Assembly (NCBI GenBank): GCA_903933115.1
Contig: CAIZIT010000005.1
Span: 55,788 to 119,787 of the forward strand
Reading direction: 5' to 3'
From: an uncultured Burkholderiales bacterium
GTDB lineage: Bacteria > Pseudomonadota > Gammaproteobacteria > Burkholderiales > Burkholderiaceae_C
DNA: 64,000 bases
This document shows positions 18,039 to 27,830 of this stretch, in pieces; position 1 is the first letter of the stretch; each line of letters starts with the position of its first letter. The translations under genes and the position numbers were made by a program. The notes beneath the pieces were generated by a model, which saw only the letters and a list, made by a program, of their open reading frames with translations, made no database searches and had not been told where the DNA came from.

Positions 18039-19508
18039 TCAACGGTTGTATGCGGATTCACCGTGTGAAGTGATGTCCAAGCCTTCACGCTCTTCTTCTT
18101 CTGACACACGCAAACCGAGCAACAAGTCAACCACTTTGTAAGCAATGATGGAGACCACAGCAGACCAAACGATCGTTGTGACAACGGCTTGCAACTGAAT
18201 CCAGACTTGTCCAGAAATGGAGTAATCAGGCGCAACTGCGTTGGCAACATAGTCATAAATACCTGTTCCGCCCAAAGAGGGAGAGGCAAATACACCGGTC
18301 AACAAAGCGCCCAAGATACCGCCCACGCCATGCACGCCAAAGACGTCCAAGGAGTCATCCGCACCGAGCAAGGCTTTCAAACCGCTCACACCCCACAAGC
18401 AAAATAAGCCTGCAGCGAATCCGATCACAATGGCTCCGAGAGGACCCACAAAACCGCACGCTGGGGTGATCGCCACCAAACCTGCAACTGCACCAGAGGC
18501 CGCACCCAACATGGAAGATTTGCCTTTGCCCATCGCCTCACCCATGATCCAGCTGAGCGTCGCCGCTGCAGTTGCAACCAAGGTATTGATGAATGCCAAA
18601 GCGGTCACACCATTGGCTTCTAAGTTAGAGCCGGCGTTGAAACCAAACCAACCCACCCACAACATGGAGGCACCAACCATGGTCAATGTCAAGCTGTGAG
18701 GCGCCATGGATTCTTTACCGTAACCTGTTCTTTTGCCAATCATGTAAGCACCCACCAAACCAGCAACAGCTGCGTTGATGTGAACCACTGTTCCGCCAGC
18801 AAAGTCCAAAGCTCCCTTGGCCCACAACCAACCTGCTGCTGCAGTCACCGTCTCCAAGCTGGCAGCATCGGTGATCGCATCAGGGCCGTCCCAGTACCAT
18901 ACCATGTGAGCCACGGGCAAGTAGCTGAACGTGAACCACAAGGCACAGAACAACAACACAGCTGAGAATTTCACACGCTCAGCAAACGAGCCCACGATCA
19001 AAGCACAAGTGATGGCGGCAAAGGTGGCTTGGAATCCTGCGAATGTGTACTCAGGAATCACAACACCTTTGCTGAAAGTTGCTGCCACGGAGTCTGGTGT
19101 GATGCCGAGGAAGAACAACTTGTCCATCGATCCAATGAAGGGATTGCCAGCAGTGAATGCGAAGGTGTATCCATAAAGAAGCCACAACACATAAATGAGC
19201 GCTGTCACCACAAAGACTTGCATCAAAATCGACAACATGTTTTTGCTGCGAACCAAGCCGCCGTAAAAAAGTGCCAATCCGGGAATGGTCATCATGATCA
19301 CCAACGCAGTCGCGACGGTCATCCATGCGGTGTCACCCTTGTTGGGAACAGGTGCAGGTGCAGCGGCGGGTGCCTCTGCTGCTGCACTGGTCGCTGCGGC
19401 GGCGGCGGGCGCTGCCACTGCAGCAGCTGGTGCTGTATCGGCCATCACGGCCGCAGAACCCATCAGCATACTCAAACCGAGTGCTAGGGAGGCTAACAAT
19501 TTTTTCAT
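18039..19508 (-). CDS. amtB: Ammonium transporter
   Basis: A trimeric inner-membrane channel for NH3/NH4+. The protein has 489 aa with a cleavable signal peptide (MKKLLASLALGLSMLMG..AMA-like), then an Ala/Pro-rich linker (about 25-55). The conserved Amt core follows with PGLALFYGGLVRSKN, AGWLWAKGALDFAGGTVVHI and DDSLDVFGVHGVGGILG; the pore histidines lie in the last two motifs. The cytosolic tail (EEEEREGLDITSHGESAY) is the GlnK-contact region. It is the third gene of the porin-glnK-amtB operon and overexpression under nitrogen limitation is expected from the upstream NtrC boxes. Confidence 0.96.
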   Translation of the reverse strand: MKKLLASLALGLSMLMGSAAVMADTAPAAAVAAPAAAAATSAAAEAPAAAPAPVPNKGDTAWMTVATALVIMMTIPGLALFYGGLVRSKNMLSILMQVFVVTALIYVLWLLYGYTFAFTAGNPFIGSMDKLFFLGITPDSVAATFSKGVVIPEYTFAGFQATFAAITCALIVGSFAERVKFSAVLLFCALWFTFSYLPVAHMVWYWDGPDAITDAASLETVTAAAGWLWAKGALDFAGGTVVHINAAVAGLVGAYMIGKRTGYGKESMAPHSLTLTMVGASMLWVGWFGFNAGSNLEANGVTALAFINTLVATAAATLSWIMGEAMGKGKSSMLGAASGAVAGLVAITPACGFVGPLGAIVIGFAAGLFCLWGVSGLKALLGADDSLDVFGVHGVGGILGALLTGVFASPSLGGTGIYDYVANAVAPDYSISGQVWIQLQAVVTTIVWSAVVSIIAYKVVDLLLGLRVSEEEEREGLDITSHGESAYNR

Positions 19509-19534
19509 GATTACTTCTTTCTTGAATAGAGTGC

Positions 19535-20666
<1,132 letters not shown>

Positions 20667-20699
20667 ATCAATCTCCTTTTAATGATCTGTAGCTCATGA

Positions 20700-20714
20700 G
20701 CATTCTTCATGCCA
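20700..20714 (-). promoter_or_regulatory. Sigma-54 (RpoN) promoter of porin-glnK-amtB
   Basis: On the minus strand TGGCATGAAGAATGC has the GG (-24) and GC (-12) doublets exactly 10 nt apart. It matches the TGGCAc-N5-tTGCa consensus well and lies 34 nt upstream of the start codon. Confidence 0.8.
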
Positions 20715-20743
20715 CATGATTTCTATCATTTTTTAGAAATTGC

Positions 20744-20758
20744 GCACCGCTTCGGTGC
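20744..20758. promoter_or_regulatory. NtrC-type enhancer box 1
   Basis: GCACC-GCTTC-GGTGC is a perfect 5-5-5 dyad matching the NtrC consensus (TGCACC-N5-GGTGCA) core. It is the box nearest the sigma-54 promoter. Confidence 0.78.
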
Positions 20759-20784
20759 CGACTGTTTTGGCCATCCTAAAGCGC

Positions 20785-20799
20785 GCACGATAATGGTGC
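20785..20799. promoter_or_regulatory. NtrC-type enhancer box 2
   Basis: GCACG-ATAAT-GGTGC matches the NtrC dyad with one mismatch in the left arm, and is extended by flanking GC pairs. It lies 41 bp from box 1, centre to centre. Confidence 0.68.
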
Positions 20800-20833
20800 G
20801 CTGAAATTCATTCCTTTTGGCCTCAGCAGGTTC

Positions 20834-20848
20834 GCACCGCTATGGTGC
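20834..20848. promoter_or_regulatory. NtrC-type enhancer box 3
   Basis: GCACC-GCTAT-GGTGC followed by A is a full NtrC core dyad, 49 bp beyond box 2 and just past the metH stop codon. It is about 130 bp upstream of the -24/-12 element, a normal enhancer distance. Confidence 0.74.
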
Positions 20849-20855
20849 ATTCACT

Positions 20856-23639
20856 TCAAGACAAGTTAGGTCCCAAAAATTTGGTGCATTCCTGGACATC
20901 GACACCGGTCCTCTTGGCCAAATCGATCACTTGATCTTCACCAATTCGTCCCACATTGAAATACTGCGATTGGGGATGGGCCATGTAAAACCCACAAATA
21001 CTTGAAGCGGGAGACATCGCCAAACTCGAGGTGAGGCTGAGACCCGCTTGAGCACAAGGCAAATGCTCAAAGAGCTGCCTTTTGATCACATGGTCTGGAC
21101 ATGCGGGGTAGCCTGGTGCAGGGCGAATGCCAACGTAGCGCTCTGCAATCATCTCCTCAACACTCAACTTTTCATCTGCAGCATAACCCCACAAATCGGT
21201 TCTGACTCGCCGGTGTAAATACTCCGCATAGGCCTCAGCCAATCGATCGGCCAAAGCTTTGAGCATGATGGCTTGGTAGTCATCATGCTCGGCGATGTAC
21301 TCCGCCTCTTTGCGCTCCACCCCAAGACCCGTTGTCAAGGCAAAGCATCCCAAATAATCCTCATGACCCTCAGGGGCCACAAAATCGGACAAACAGCGAT
21401 TGGGACGAGCATTGGGCTTTTTGCTTTGTTGGCGCAAGCCGTGCCAGACCATCAAGGGCTCTTGGCGTTGTTCATCACGCCAAATGATCACATCATCGCC
21501 TCTTGAGTTGGCGGGATAAAAGGCCACCACCGCATGGGCCTCCAGCCATTGCTCATGAACCAACTTCTTGAGCATTGCCTGTGCATCGTTGAACACCTTT
21601 TGTGCCTCAACACCCACCACCTCATCGTTCAAAATGGCAGGATAAGGACCCGCCAAATCCCAGGTCTGAAAAAAAGGCCCCCAATCGATGAAGGACGCCA
21701 ACTCAGACAAACTTTGCTTTGCAAAGACACGACTGCCGATGAATTTGGGGCGCGTCACCTGAAAGCCCTCCCAATTCATGACCGGCGCATTTTTTCTCGC
21801 CTCTTCAAGGGAGATCAAAGGCGTTACTTTCTTATTTGCATGCTGCTGGCGCACGCGCTCATAATCCAAGTCGAGCGCATCGATGAACTGAGACGCCTTG
21901 TCAGACAAGAGTCCCTGCGCGACGCCTACACTTCTTGAGGCATCGGGCACATAGACGATCGGCCCCTCGTAATGGGGAGCGATTTTGACCGCCGTGTGAA
22001 CTCTTGAAGTCGTGGCACCCCCGATCAGCAAAGGGGTCTTGCGGCTTCTGAAGTACTCGTCCTTTTGCATCTCTTGGGCAACGTGCTGCATCTCCTCCAA
22101 ACTCGGCGTGATCAATCCCGACAAACCAATGATGTCTGCACCCACCTCTTTGGCCTTGGCCAAAATTTCATGACAAGGCACCATCACCCCCATGTTGATG
22201 ACTTCATAGTTGTTGCATTGCAAAACCACGGTCACGATGTTTTTACCAATATCGTGCACATCTCCCTTGACCGTGGCCATGACAATCTTGCCCTTGGTCT
22301 TGACCGCATGGCCCGCTTCTTCTTGCTGCCGCTTCTCTTCTTCAATATAAGGAATCAAAACCGCAACCGCTTGCTTCATCACACGTGCGCTTTTGACCAC
22401 TTGAGGCAAAAACATTTTGCCCTGTCCAAACAAGTCACCCACGGTTGACATGCCGTCCATCAACGGGCCCTCAATCACACTCAATGCTCTGAGCCCCGAT
22501 TGAAGCGCGTGGTCATACGCCTCTTGGGTATCCGTCTCGATGAATTCGTTGATGCCGTGCACCAACGCATAGCTCAACCGATCCTCGACCCGTCGAGGAC
22601 TCTCGTCTGTTCCCCGCCAAACATGCTGCTGGAGTTGCTCCTTGGCTTGACCCTTTGCACTTTCAGCAATTTCGATCAATCTCTCAGACGCGTCCTCTCT
22701 TTTGTTGAGCACGACATCCTCCACCCGAGCCTTCAGCTCTGGCGGCAAGTCATCGTAGACCCCCACCATGCCCGCATTCACGATGCCCATGTCCATACCG
22801 GCTTTGATGGCGTGGTACAAAAAAACCGTGTGGATGGCCTCTCTCACGGGCTCATTGCCGCGAAAACTGAAGGAAACGTTGGAGACCCCGCCAGAGACTT
22901 TGGCCCCTTTCAAATTTTCTTTGATCCAACGGGTTGCATCAATGAAGTCCACCGCGTAATTGTTGTGCTCCTCAATGCCCGTGGCGATGGCGAAAATATT
23001 GGGATCAAAAATAATATCCTCTGGATTAAAGCCCACCTCTTGCACCAAGATGCTGTAGGCTCTTTGACAGATTTCAATTTTTCGCTCAAACGTATCGGCC
23101 TGCCCCTTTTCATCAAAGGCCATGACCACAGCCGCAGCACCGTAGCGCATGACGAGCCGGGCTTGACGTTTGAACTCCTCAACGCCCTCTTTCATCGAAA
23201 TGGAGTTGACAATGCCCTTGCCCTGAATGCAGCGAAGTCCCGCCTCAATCACACTCCACTTGGAGCTGTCGATCATCACGGGTACTCTGGCAATATCAGG
23301 CTCAGTGGCCATCAGGTTCAAGAATCGAACCATCGCGGCTTGACTGTCGAGCATGGCCTCGTCCATGTTCACATCGATGATTTGCGCACCATTTTCGACT
23401 TGCTGACGCGCCACCGCCAAAGCGCGTTCATACTCGCCGTTCAAAATCATTTTCGCAAATGCTTTCGAGCCCGTCACATTGGTTCTCTCGCCAATGTTGA
23501 CAAAAAGACTCTCTTTGCCAATGACCAAGGGCTCCAAGCCCGACAAGAAAAGTGCGGACTCTTGCGCAAGCGGCGCGAGCGTTTTTTCAAGGGAAGCTGT
23601 GGATGCGTTGGATGTGCTTGGATTCAAAATGGCCCTCAC
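20856..23639 (-). CDS. metH: Methionine synthase, C-terminal part (pterin, B12 and activation domains)
   Basis: The larger part of cobalamin-dependent methionine synthase (927 aa), which methylates homocysteine from methyl-tetrahydrofolate. Domains in order are: pterin-binding ([28 protein letters not shown]), B12 cap and B12-binding ([12 protein letters not shown] with the His cobalt ligand, [13 protein letters not shown]), and the AdoMet reactivation domain ([15 protein letters not shown]). The homocysteine domain is encoded by the separate gene just upstream. The start is GTG at 23639. An SAH riboswitch lies 20-91 nt before it. Confidence 0.96.
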   Translation of the reverse strand: MRAILNPSTSNASTASLEKTLAPLAQESALFLSGLEPLVIGKESLFVNIGERTNVTGSKAFAKMILNGEYERALAVARQQVENGAQIIDVNMDEAMLDSQAAMVRFLNLMATEPDIARVPVMIDSSKWSVIEAGLRCIQGKGIVNSISMKEGVEEFKRQARLVMRYGAAAVVMAFDEKGQADTFERKIEICQRAYSILVQEVGFNPEDIIFDPNIFAIATGIEEHNNYAVDFIDATRWIKENLKGAKVSGGVSNVSFSFRGNEPVREAIHTVFLYHAIKAGMDMGIVNAGMVGVYDDLPPELKARVEDVVLNKREDASERLIEIAESAKGQAKEQLQQHVWRGTDESPRRVEDRLSYALVHGINEFIETDTQEAYDHALQSGLRALSVIEGPLMDGMSTVGDLFGQGKMFLPQVVKSARVMKQAVAVLIPYIEEEKRQQEEAGHAVKTKGKIVMATVKGDVHDIGKNIVTVVLQCNNYEVINMGVMVPCHEILAKAKEVGADIIGLSGLITPSLEEMQHVAQEMQKDEYFRSRKTPLLIGGATTSRVHTAVKIAPHYEGPIVYVPDASRSVGVAQGLLSDKASQFIDALDLDYERVRQQHANKKVTPLISLEEARKNAPVMNWEGFQVTRPKFIGSRVFAKQSLSELASFIDWGPFFQTWDLAGPYPAILNDEVVGVEAQKVFNDAQAMLKKLVHEQWLEAHAVVAFYPANSRGDDVIIWRDEQRQEPLMVWHGLRQQSKKPNARPNRCLSDFVAPEGHEDYLGCFALTTGLGVERKEAEYIAEHDDYQAIMLKALADRLAEAYAEYLHRRVRTDLWGYAADEKLSVEEMIAERYVGIRPAPGYPACPDHVIKRQLFEHLPCAQAGLSLTSSLAMSPASSICGFYMAHPQSQYFNVGRIGEDQVIDLAKRTGVDVQECTKFLGPNLS

Positions 23640-23658
23640 CGATGAGTCAATACTCAGG

Positions 23659-23730
23659 TGAGCGCAGTTTTCTGAAATCCATCCCCAAGCCTGACCTGCT
23701 CAATCTAAGAGGCTGCAACGCTCCTTGGGA
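23659..23730 (-). promoter_or_regulatory. S-adenosylhomocysteine (SAH) riboswitch
   Basis: Read on the minus strand the segment contains CCCAAGGAGCGTTGCAGCC, then TCAGGCTTGGG, then AACTGCGCTCA. These match the three conserved blocks of the SAH riboswitch in order: GAGGAGCGYUGCA, CAGGCUC and the 3' CGGCGCUCA. CCCAAG pairs with CTTGGG (P1) and GAGCG can pair with CGCTC (pseudoknot). It stands between the two metH genes, immediately before the second. SAH riboswitches are known to turn on SAH-recycling genes including metH. Confidence 0.86.
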
Positions 23731-23750
23731 ATACCGGTATTCTAAATTAT

Positions 23751-24779
23751 TTAGGCGTGAATCAGGCGGGGTCTTTGCGTGGCGACCCCTTTTTTGATCT
23801 CCAACAAATGCTGTGGTGTCGTTCCACAACACCCACCAACGATGTTAAGCAATCCCTCACGGGCAAACTCATGGAGCAAACGACTCGTGTCTGCTGGGGT
23901 TTCATCAAACCCAGTCTCGCTCATAGGATTGGGCAATCCAGCATTCGGGTAGCACGAAATGAAAGTGTCTTTTGCCACTTGCGAGAGCTCTTGCAGATAC
24001 GGTCTCATCAAGGCTGCACCCAAAGCGCAATTGAGTCCGACCGCCAAAGGATGGGCGTGGCGAACGCTGTACCAAAAGGCACTGACTGTTTGACCAGACA
24101 AGATTCGACCTGAGGCATCTGTCACCGTCCCACTGATGATCAGCGGCAAGCGCTCTTGGGTCTCTTCAAAACATTCCTCGATGGCAAAGAGCGCCGCTTT
24201 TGCATTCAAGGTGTCAAAGATGGTCTCCACAATCAAACCATCGACCCCTCCGTGAATGAGGGCCAGAACTTGTTCATGATAACTTTGGCGCAACGCCTCA
24301 AAATCAACGTTCCTGGCACCAGGGTCGTTCACATCTGGGCTGATGCTGGCCGTCTTGGGTGTCGGACCCAAGGCACCAAAGACGTATCTTTTTTGAGCCG
24401 GCGTGGCGTATTGATCACAAGCCTGTCGAGCCAATTTGGCCGACTCTAAATTCATCTCATAAGCCAAGTCGGCCATTTGGTAATCTTCTTGGGCCACGCG
24501 AGTTGCCCCAAACGTGTTGGTGGTGATGATGTCCACACCACTCTCCAAGTAGGACTCGTGAATGTCTTGAATCACCTTTGGAAAACTCAAACTGAGCAGT
24601 TCATTGTTGCCTTGCACAGACCTCGAAAACGTCTTAAAACGCTCACCCCTGTACTGCGCCTCGCTCAGTTTGAGGCGTTGAATCATGGTGCCCATGGCAC
24701 CATCCAACACCATGATTTTGGATGCTAACAATTCACCCAACTCTGAAGAACGGGTGAAGTTTTTAAATGGACTGTTCAT
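23751..24779 (-). CDS. metH: Methionine synthase, N-terminal homocysteine-binding part
   Basis: The homocysteine S-methyltransferase domain (342 aa) that completes split MetH. It has IMVLDGAMGTMIQ, ITTNTFGATRVAQEDY, AVGLNCALGAALMRPY with the first zinc Cys, and GGCCGTTPQHL with the Cys-Cys zinc ligands. It ends where the linker to the pterin domain would start in fused MetH. The ATG at 24779 is preferred; a GTG at 24830 would add 17 residues. No clear ribosome site is seen for either. The second part follows after 111 bp, so they are probably co-transcribed. Confidence 0.94.
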   Translation of the reverse strand: MNSPFKNFTRSSELGELLASKIMVLDGAMGTMIQRLKLSEAQYRGERFKTFSRSVQGNNELLSLSFPKVIQDIHESYLESGVDIITTNTFGATRVAQEDYQMADLAYEMNLESAKLARQACDQYATPAQKRYVFGALGPTPKTASISPDVNDPGARNVDFEALRQSYHEQVLALIHGGVDGLIVETIFDTLNAKAALFAIEECFEETQERLPLIISGTVTDASGRILSGQTVSAFWYSVRHAHPLAVGLNCALGAALMRPYLQELSQVAKDTFISCYPNAGLPNPMSETGFDETPADTSRLLHEFAREGLLNIVGGCCGTTPQHLLEIKKGVATQRPRLIHA

Positions 24780-24976
24780 GGCTTTGCTGCACTCGGTGAA
24801 GGTCGGGGTCTCTTTGGAGCCCACAAGCACTTATTTTAATGAAGAGAACAAGGATGGAATTTAACCCCTAAAAGCCATAATATGAGTCTTTTCTTACTAC
24901 ATTCTTTTGTTTTTTTACCTCGACTCTTGGCTTTGGCCTTTTTTGCAAGGCGCCAATTGGGTCAAATGCATGACAA

Positions 24977-24988
24977 AAAAGTTATAAT
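24977..24988 (+). promoter_or_regulatory. Likely -10 region of the small membrane protein gene
   Basis: A perfect TATAAT (24983-24988) lies 25 nt before the start codon. The best -35 at 17-bp spacing (GGTCAA, 24960) is poor, so only the -10 is well supported. Confidence 0.4.
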
Positions 24989-25013
24989 TTAAGACCATTT
25001 AAGGATACCCATT

Positions 25014-25154
25014 ATGTCTACATCCACGAACCATCAGACCGAAAAACACACCGATGTTGTTGAATCCATCGTGCCCATGATGCCCATCGTTTTGCCCGTT
25101 GGTGGCGCGATTTTGATTTTCTTACTCGCCTTCATCGCCGTTTTCATGGCCTGA
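25014..25154 (+). CDS. Small single-helix membrane protein, unknown function
   Basis: A 46-residue protein starting MSTSTNHQTEKHTDVVES. The hydrophilic N-terminus is followed by one transmembrane helix, about 21-46, with the core LPVGGAILIFLLAFIAVFMA. AAGGA lies 8 nt before the ATG, a perfect TATAAT further upstream, and an intrinsic terminator directly follows, so it is a complete monocistronic unit. Similar tiny membrane proteins are common in Burkholderiales but I cannot assign a role. The protein ends within the helix, so its C-terminus would be at or across the membrane. Confidence 0.75.
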   Translation: MSTSTNHQTEKHTDVVESIVPMMPIVLPVGGAILIFLLAFIAVFMA

Positions 25155-25160
25155 TGCCGT

Positions 25161-25187
25161 GGGGGCCCTCTTTGACGGCCCTTTTTT
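25161..25187 (+). terminator. Intrinsic terminator of the small membrane protein gene
   Basis: A GGGCC / GGCCC stem with a 9-nt loop followed by six Ts, 7 nt after the stop codon. Confidence 0.7.
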
Positions 25188-25304
25188 GATTTCACTTCTA
25201 TACACGCGTTGTGAGAGGCCTTCGTCCTATCGTCTCTACCAATGGCTTACTTTTTATATTTCCAGCTACCATTTCTTCCCTCACCCCCCTAAAAACCGAA
25301 TTCC

Positions 25305-25346
25305 TTAAGGTCAAGGTCTTGTGCCGCTTCAAGTGCTTGACCTTAA
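25305..25346 (+). promoter_or_regulatory. Hairpin in the pckG leader
   Basis: An 11-bp perfect inverted repeat, TTAAGGTCAAG (25305-25315) and CTTGACCTTAA (25336-25346), encloses 20 nt that contain a further CTTG/CAAG pair. The stem ends 11 nt before the AGGAG ribosome site of pckG. It could be a protein operator or an mRNA structure; no T-run follows. Confidence 0.5.
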
Positions 25347-25368
25347 TTAATTTGATCAGGAGCGATTT

Positions 25369-27222
25369 ATGAATGCACCCACACAGAAGGCCTTGGGTAT
25401 CAACCCACCTAGTTTTGTAAAAAACACCCCCTTGATAGCTTGGGTCAGTGAAATGGCTGCCCTTTGCAAACCCAAGGACATCGTATGGTGCGATGGCTCC
25501 GAGGAAGAATACAAGCACTTGTGCGACTTGCTGGTTCAAGCAGGTACGTTCAAAAAACTCAACCCCATCAAGCGTCCCAATTCATTTTTGGCCTGCTCCG
25601 ACCCCAACGACGTTGCTCGTGTCGAAGACCGCACTTTCATTTGCTCGCAAAAACAAGAAGACGCTGGCCCCACCAACAATTGGTGTGATCCCAGCGAGAT
25701 GCGTAGTACCTTGAAGCCCTTGTTTGATGGTTGTATGCAAGGTCGTACCATGTACGTCGTGCCCTTTTCAATGGGCCCCTTGGGCAGCCCCATCGCTCAC
25801 ATTGGCGTTGAATTGTCAGACAGCGCCTATGTTGCTGTGAACATGAAAATCATGACTCGCATGGGCAAAGAGGTCTATGACGTTTTAGGCACTGACGGTG
25901 AATTTGTTCCCTGTATCCACACCGTAGGCGCCCCATTGAGCGAAGGTCAAAAGGACTCCACATGGCCTTGCAATGCGACCAAATACATTGTGCATTACCC
26001 CGAGACGCGTGAGATTTGGTCTTACGGCTCAGGCTATGGTGGCAATGCCCTTTTGGGCAAAAAGTGCTTTGCACTTCGCATCGCCTCTAACATGGGTCGC
26101 GATGAGGGTTGGTTGGCCGAGCACATGCTTATTTTGGGCGTCACCCCGCCCAATGGCAAAAAATACCACGTCGCAGCAGCCTTTCCCAGCGCTTGCGGTA
26201 AAACGAATTTCGCCATGCTCATCCCTCCAGCAGGTTTCGATGGATGGACGGTCACCACCATTGGCGACGACATTGCTTGGATCAAACCCGCTCAAGATGG
26301 GCGCTTGTATGCCATCAACCCTGAGGCGGGTTACTTTGGCGTCGCTCCTGGTACCAACACCCTCACCAACCCCAATTGCATGGCCAGTTTGAACCATGAT
26401 GTGATCTTCACCAATGTGGCTTTGACCGATGATGGTGACGTTTGGTGGGAAGGCATGGGAGATGCTCCCGCACATTGCATTGATTGGCAAGGCAAGGATT
26501 GGACGCCCGCCATTGCAAAGGAAACGGGTGCCAAGGCTGCACACCCCAACGCACGATTCACCGTGGCCGCAACCAACAACCCCGCCATTGACGCCGCATG
26601 GGATGACCCCAAGGGCGTGCCGATTGATGCGTTCATCTTTGGCGGGCGCCGCTCCTCAACTGTCCCCTTGGTGACTGAGGCCAGAGATTGGGTCGAAGGC
26701 GTTTACATGGCCTCGACCATGGGCTCAGAAACAACCGCCGCCGCCACGGGTGCTCAAGGCGTGGTGCGTCGCGATCCTTTTGCTATGCTTCCCTTCACAG
26801 GCTACAACATGAGCGACTACTTCCAACACTGGTTGGACCTCGGTGCCAAACTCTCGGCGCAAGGTGCTCAATTGCCCAAAATCTTCACCACCAATTGGTT
26901 CCAAAAGGGCGCTGATGGCAAATTCATTTGGCCTGGCTATGGCGAGAACATGCGCGTTTTGAAATGGATGATCGATCGCATTGAAAACACGGTTTCTGGT
27001 CAAGATCATATCTTTGGCGTGAGCCCCAAATATCCCGAAATCAATTGGACAGGACTTGATTTCACGGCTGAACAATTCGCTCAAGTGACCCACATCGACA
27101 AGTCTTCTTGGGAGGCTGAACTGGTGCTGCACAAAGAGCTCTTTGCACAACTGTCTTACCACCTGCCCCAGGAGCTGAAACAAGCTCAAGCAGGCTTAGA
27201 GAAAAGACTCGCCAGCGTTTGA
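25369..27222 (+). CDS. pckG: Phosphoenolpyruvate carboxykinase (GTP)
   Basis: Converts oxaloacetate and GTP to phosphoenolpyruvate, the entry step of gluconeogenesis. The 617-residue length is that of the GTP-dependent class. The P-loop with the reactive Cys ([16 protein letters not shown]), the metal/GTP motifs TIGDDIAWI and [12 protein letters not shown], and [14 protein letters not shown] are intact. AGGAG lies 6 nt before the ATG. The leader carries a strong inverted repeat, and a 14-bp terminator follows the gene, so it is monocistronic. Confidence 0.97.
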   Translation: MNAPTQKALGINPPSFVKNTPLIAWVSEMAALCKPKDIVWCDGSEEEYKHLCDLLVQAGTFKKLNPIKRPNSFLACSDPNDVARVEDRTFICSQKQEDAGPTNNWCDPSEMRSTLKPLFDGCMQGRTMYVVPFSMGPLGSPIAHIGVELSDSAYVAVNMKIMTRMGKEVYDVLGTDGEFVPCIHTVGAPLSEGQKDSTWPCNATKYIVHYPETREIWSYGSGYGGNALLGKKCFALRIASNMGRDEGWLAEHMLILGVTPPNGKKYHVAAAFPSACGKTNFAMLIPPAGFDGWTVTTIGDDIAWIKPAQDGRLYAINPEAGYFGVAPGTNTLTNPNCMASLNHDVIFTNVALTDDGDVWWEGMGDAPAHCIDWQGKDWTPAIAKETGAKAAHPNARFTVAATNNPAIDAAWDDPKGVPIDAFIFGGRRSSTVPLVTEARDWVEGVYMASTMGSETTAAATGAQGVVRRDPFAMLPFTGYNMSDYFQHWLDLGAKLSAQGAQLPKIFTTNWFQKGADGKFIWPGYGENMRVLKWMIDRIENTVSGQDHIFGVSPKYPEINWTGLDFTAEQFAQVTHIDKSSWEAELVLHKELFAQLSYHLPQELKQAQAGLEKRLASV

Positions 27223-27240
27223 TGACCCCCGCACCATAGA

Positions 27241-27276
27241 AAAAGCCTCTTGAAAAACTTCAAGAGGCTTTTTTTT
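27241..27276. terminator. Bidirectional terminator between pckG and the opposing gene
   Basis: A 14-bp perfect stem (AAAAGCCTCTTGAA / TTCAAGAGGCTTTT) with an AAAC loop and T-runs on both strands. It serves the convergent pckG and 27309-27722 genes. Confidence 0.9.
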
Positions 27277-27308
27277 GACCTCTTTGCAAAGCAAGAGGCG
27301 ATAGGCAA

Positions 27309-27722
27309 TTAACCTCTGAGCATCAAAACCGTCAATTCCGCCATGAGTGCAGGATCGCGCTTTGCGACGGCCCAGGTCTTTTGATCTTGTTGGGCCTGTG
27401 CTCTTTGACGCAGCACATGTTGGAAACTGGTTTTTAGACTTTGTGCCAAACTCTTGACGGGACCGTCAAAAAGGGCCAAGGATGAAAAAGCAACAATCCA
27501 TAAGGCAATCCAAGCCGCCATCAAGTGGCCATCGCTCCATGAGTCGATGACCTGATTGGCCACCACCAACAATGAAGAGACCAAGGCACCTAAAAGCACC
27601 GCGGCCAAGGCTTTGGCGCCTTCAAAGGGACGAGAATAGGCTTGGTACTTCTCCACGATACCTTCGACACGGTCCACACCGGGGTGGCTTTGATTGAATT
27701 GACTGTGTACAAATGTAGACAT
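27309..27722 (-). CDS. Conserved hypothetical protein with two membrane helices
   Basis: A 137-residue protein without an assigned family function. The N-terminus MSTFVHSQFNQSHPGVDRVE is hydrophilic. Two hydrophobic helices follow, about residues 37-55 (ALAAVLLGALVSSLLVVAN) and 68-85 (MAAWIALWIVAFSSLALF). The Gln/Lys-rich C-terminal helix (about 98-125) may be coiled. Similar proteins occur in Burkholderiales as far as I recall. It is divergent from a LysR regulator with a 108-bp gap, so it is a candidate target of that regulator. Confidence 0.7.
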   Translation of the reverse strand: MSTFVHSQFNQSHPGVDRVEGIVEKYQAYSRPFEGAKALAAVLLGALVSSLLVVANQVIDSWSDGHLMAAWIALWIVAFSSLALFDGPVKSLAQSLKTSFQHVLRQRAQAQQDQKTWAVAKRDPALMAELTVLMLRG

Positions 27723-27830
27723 GATGATTCCTTTTGAAAATAAGCGGGGTCTTTTGAACCGATGCCTGAATCATAGGGTTTTCTCTAGTGTTGTTCAACT
27801 TTTGTTTTGTGATATACAATATTCACGGAA

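Noticed and set aside
22500..23645. A 381-codon plus-strand open frame
   Set aside because: It is wholly antisense to the conserved metH C-terminal gene and its product has no recognisable domain; GC-rich codons give long antisense frames here.
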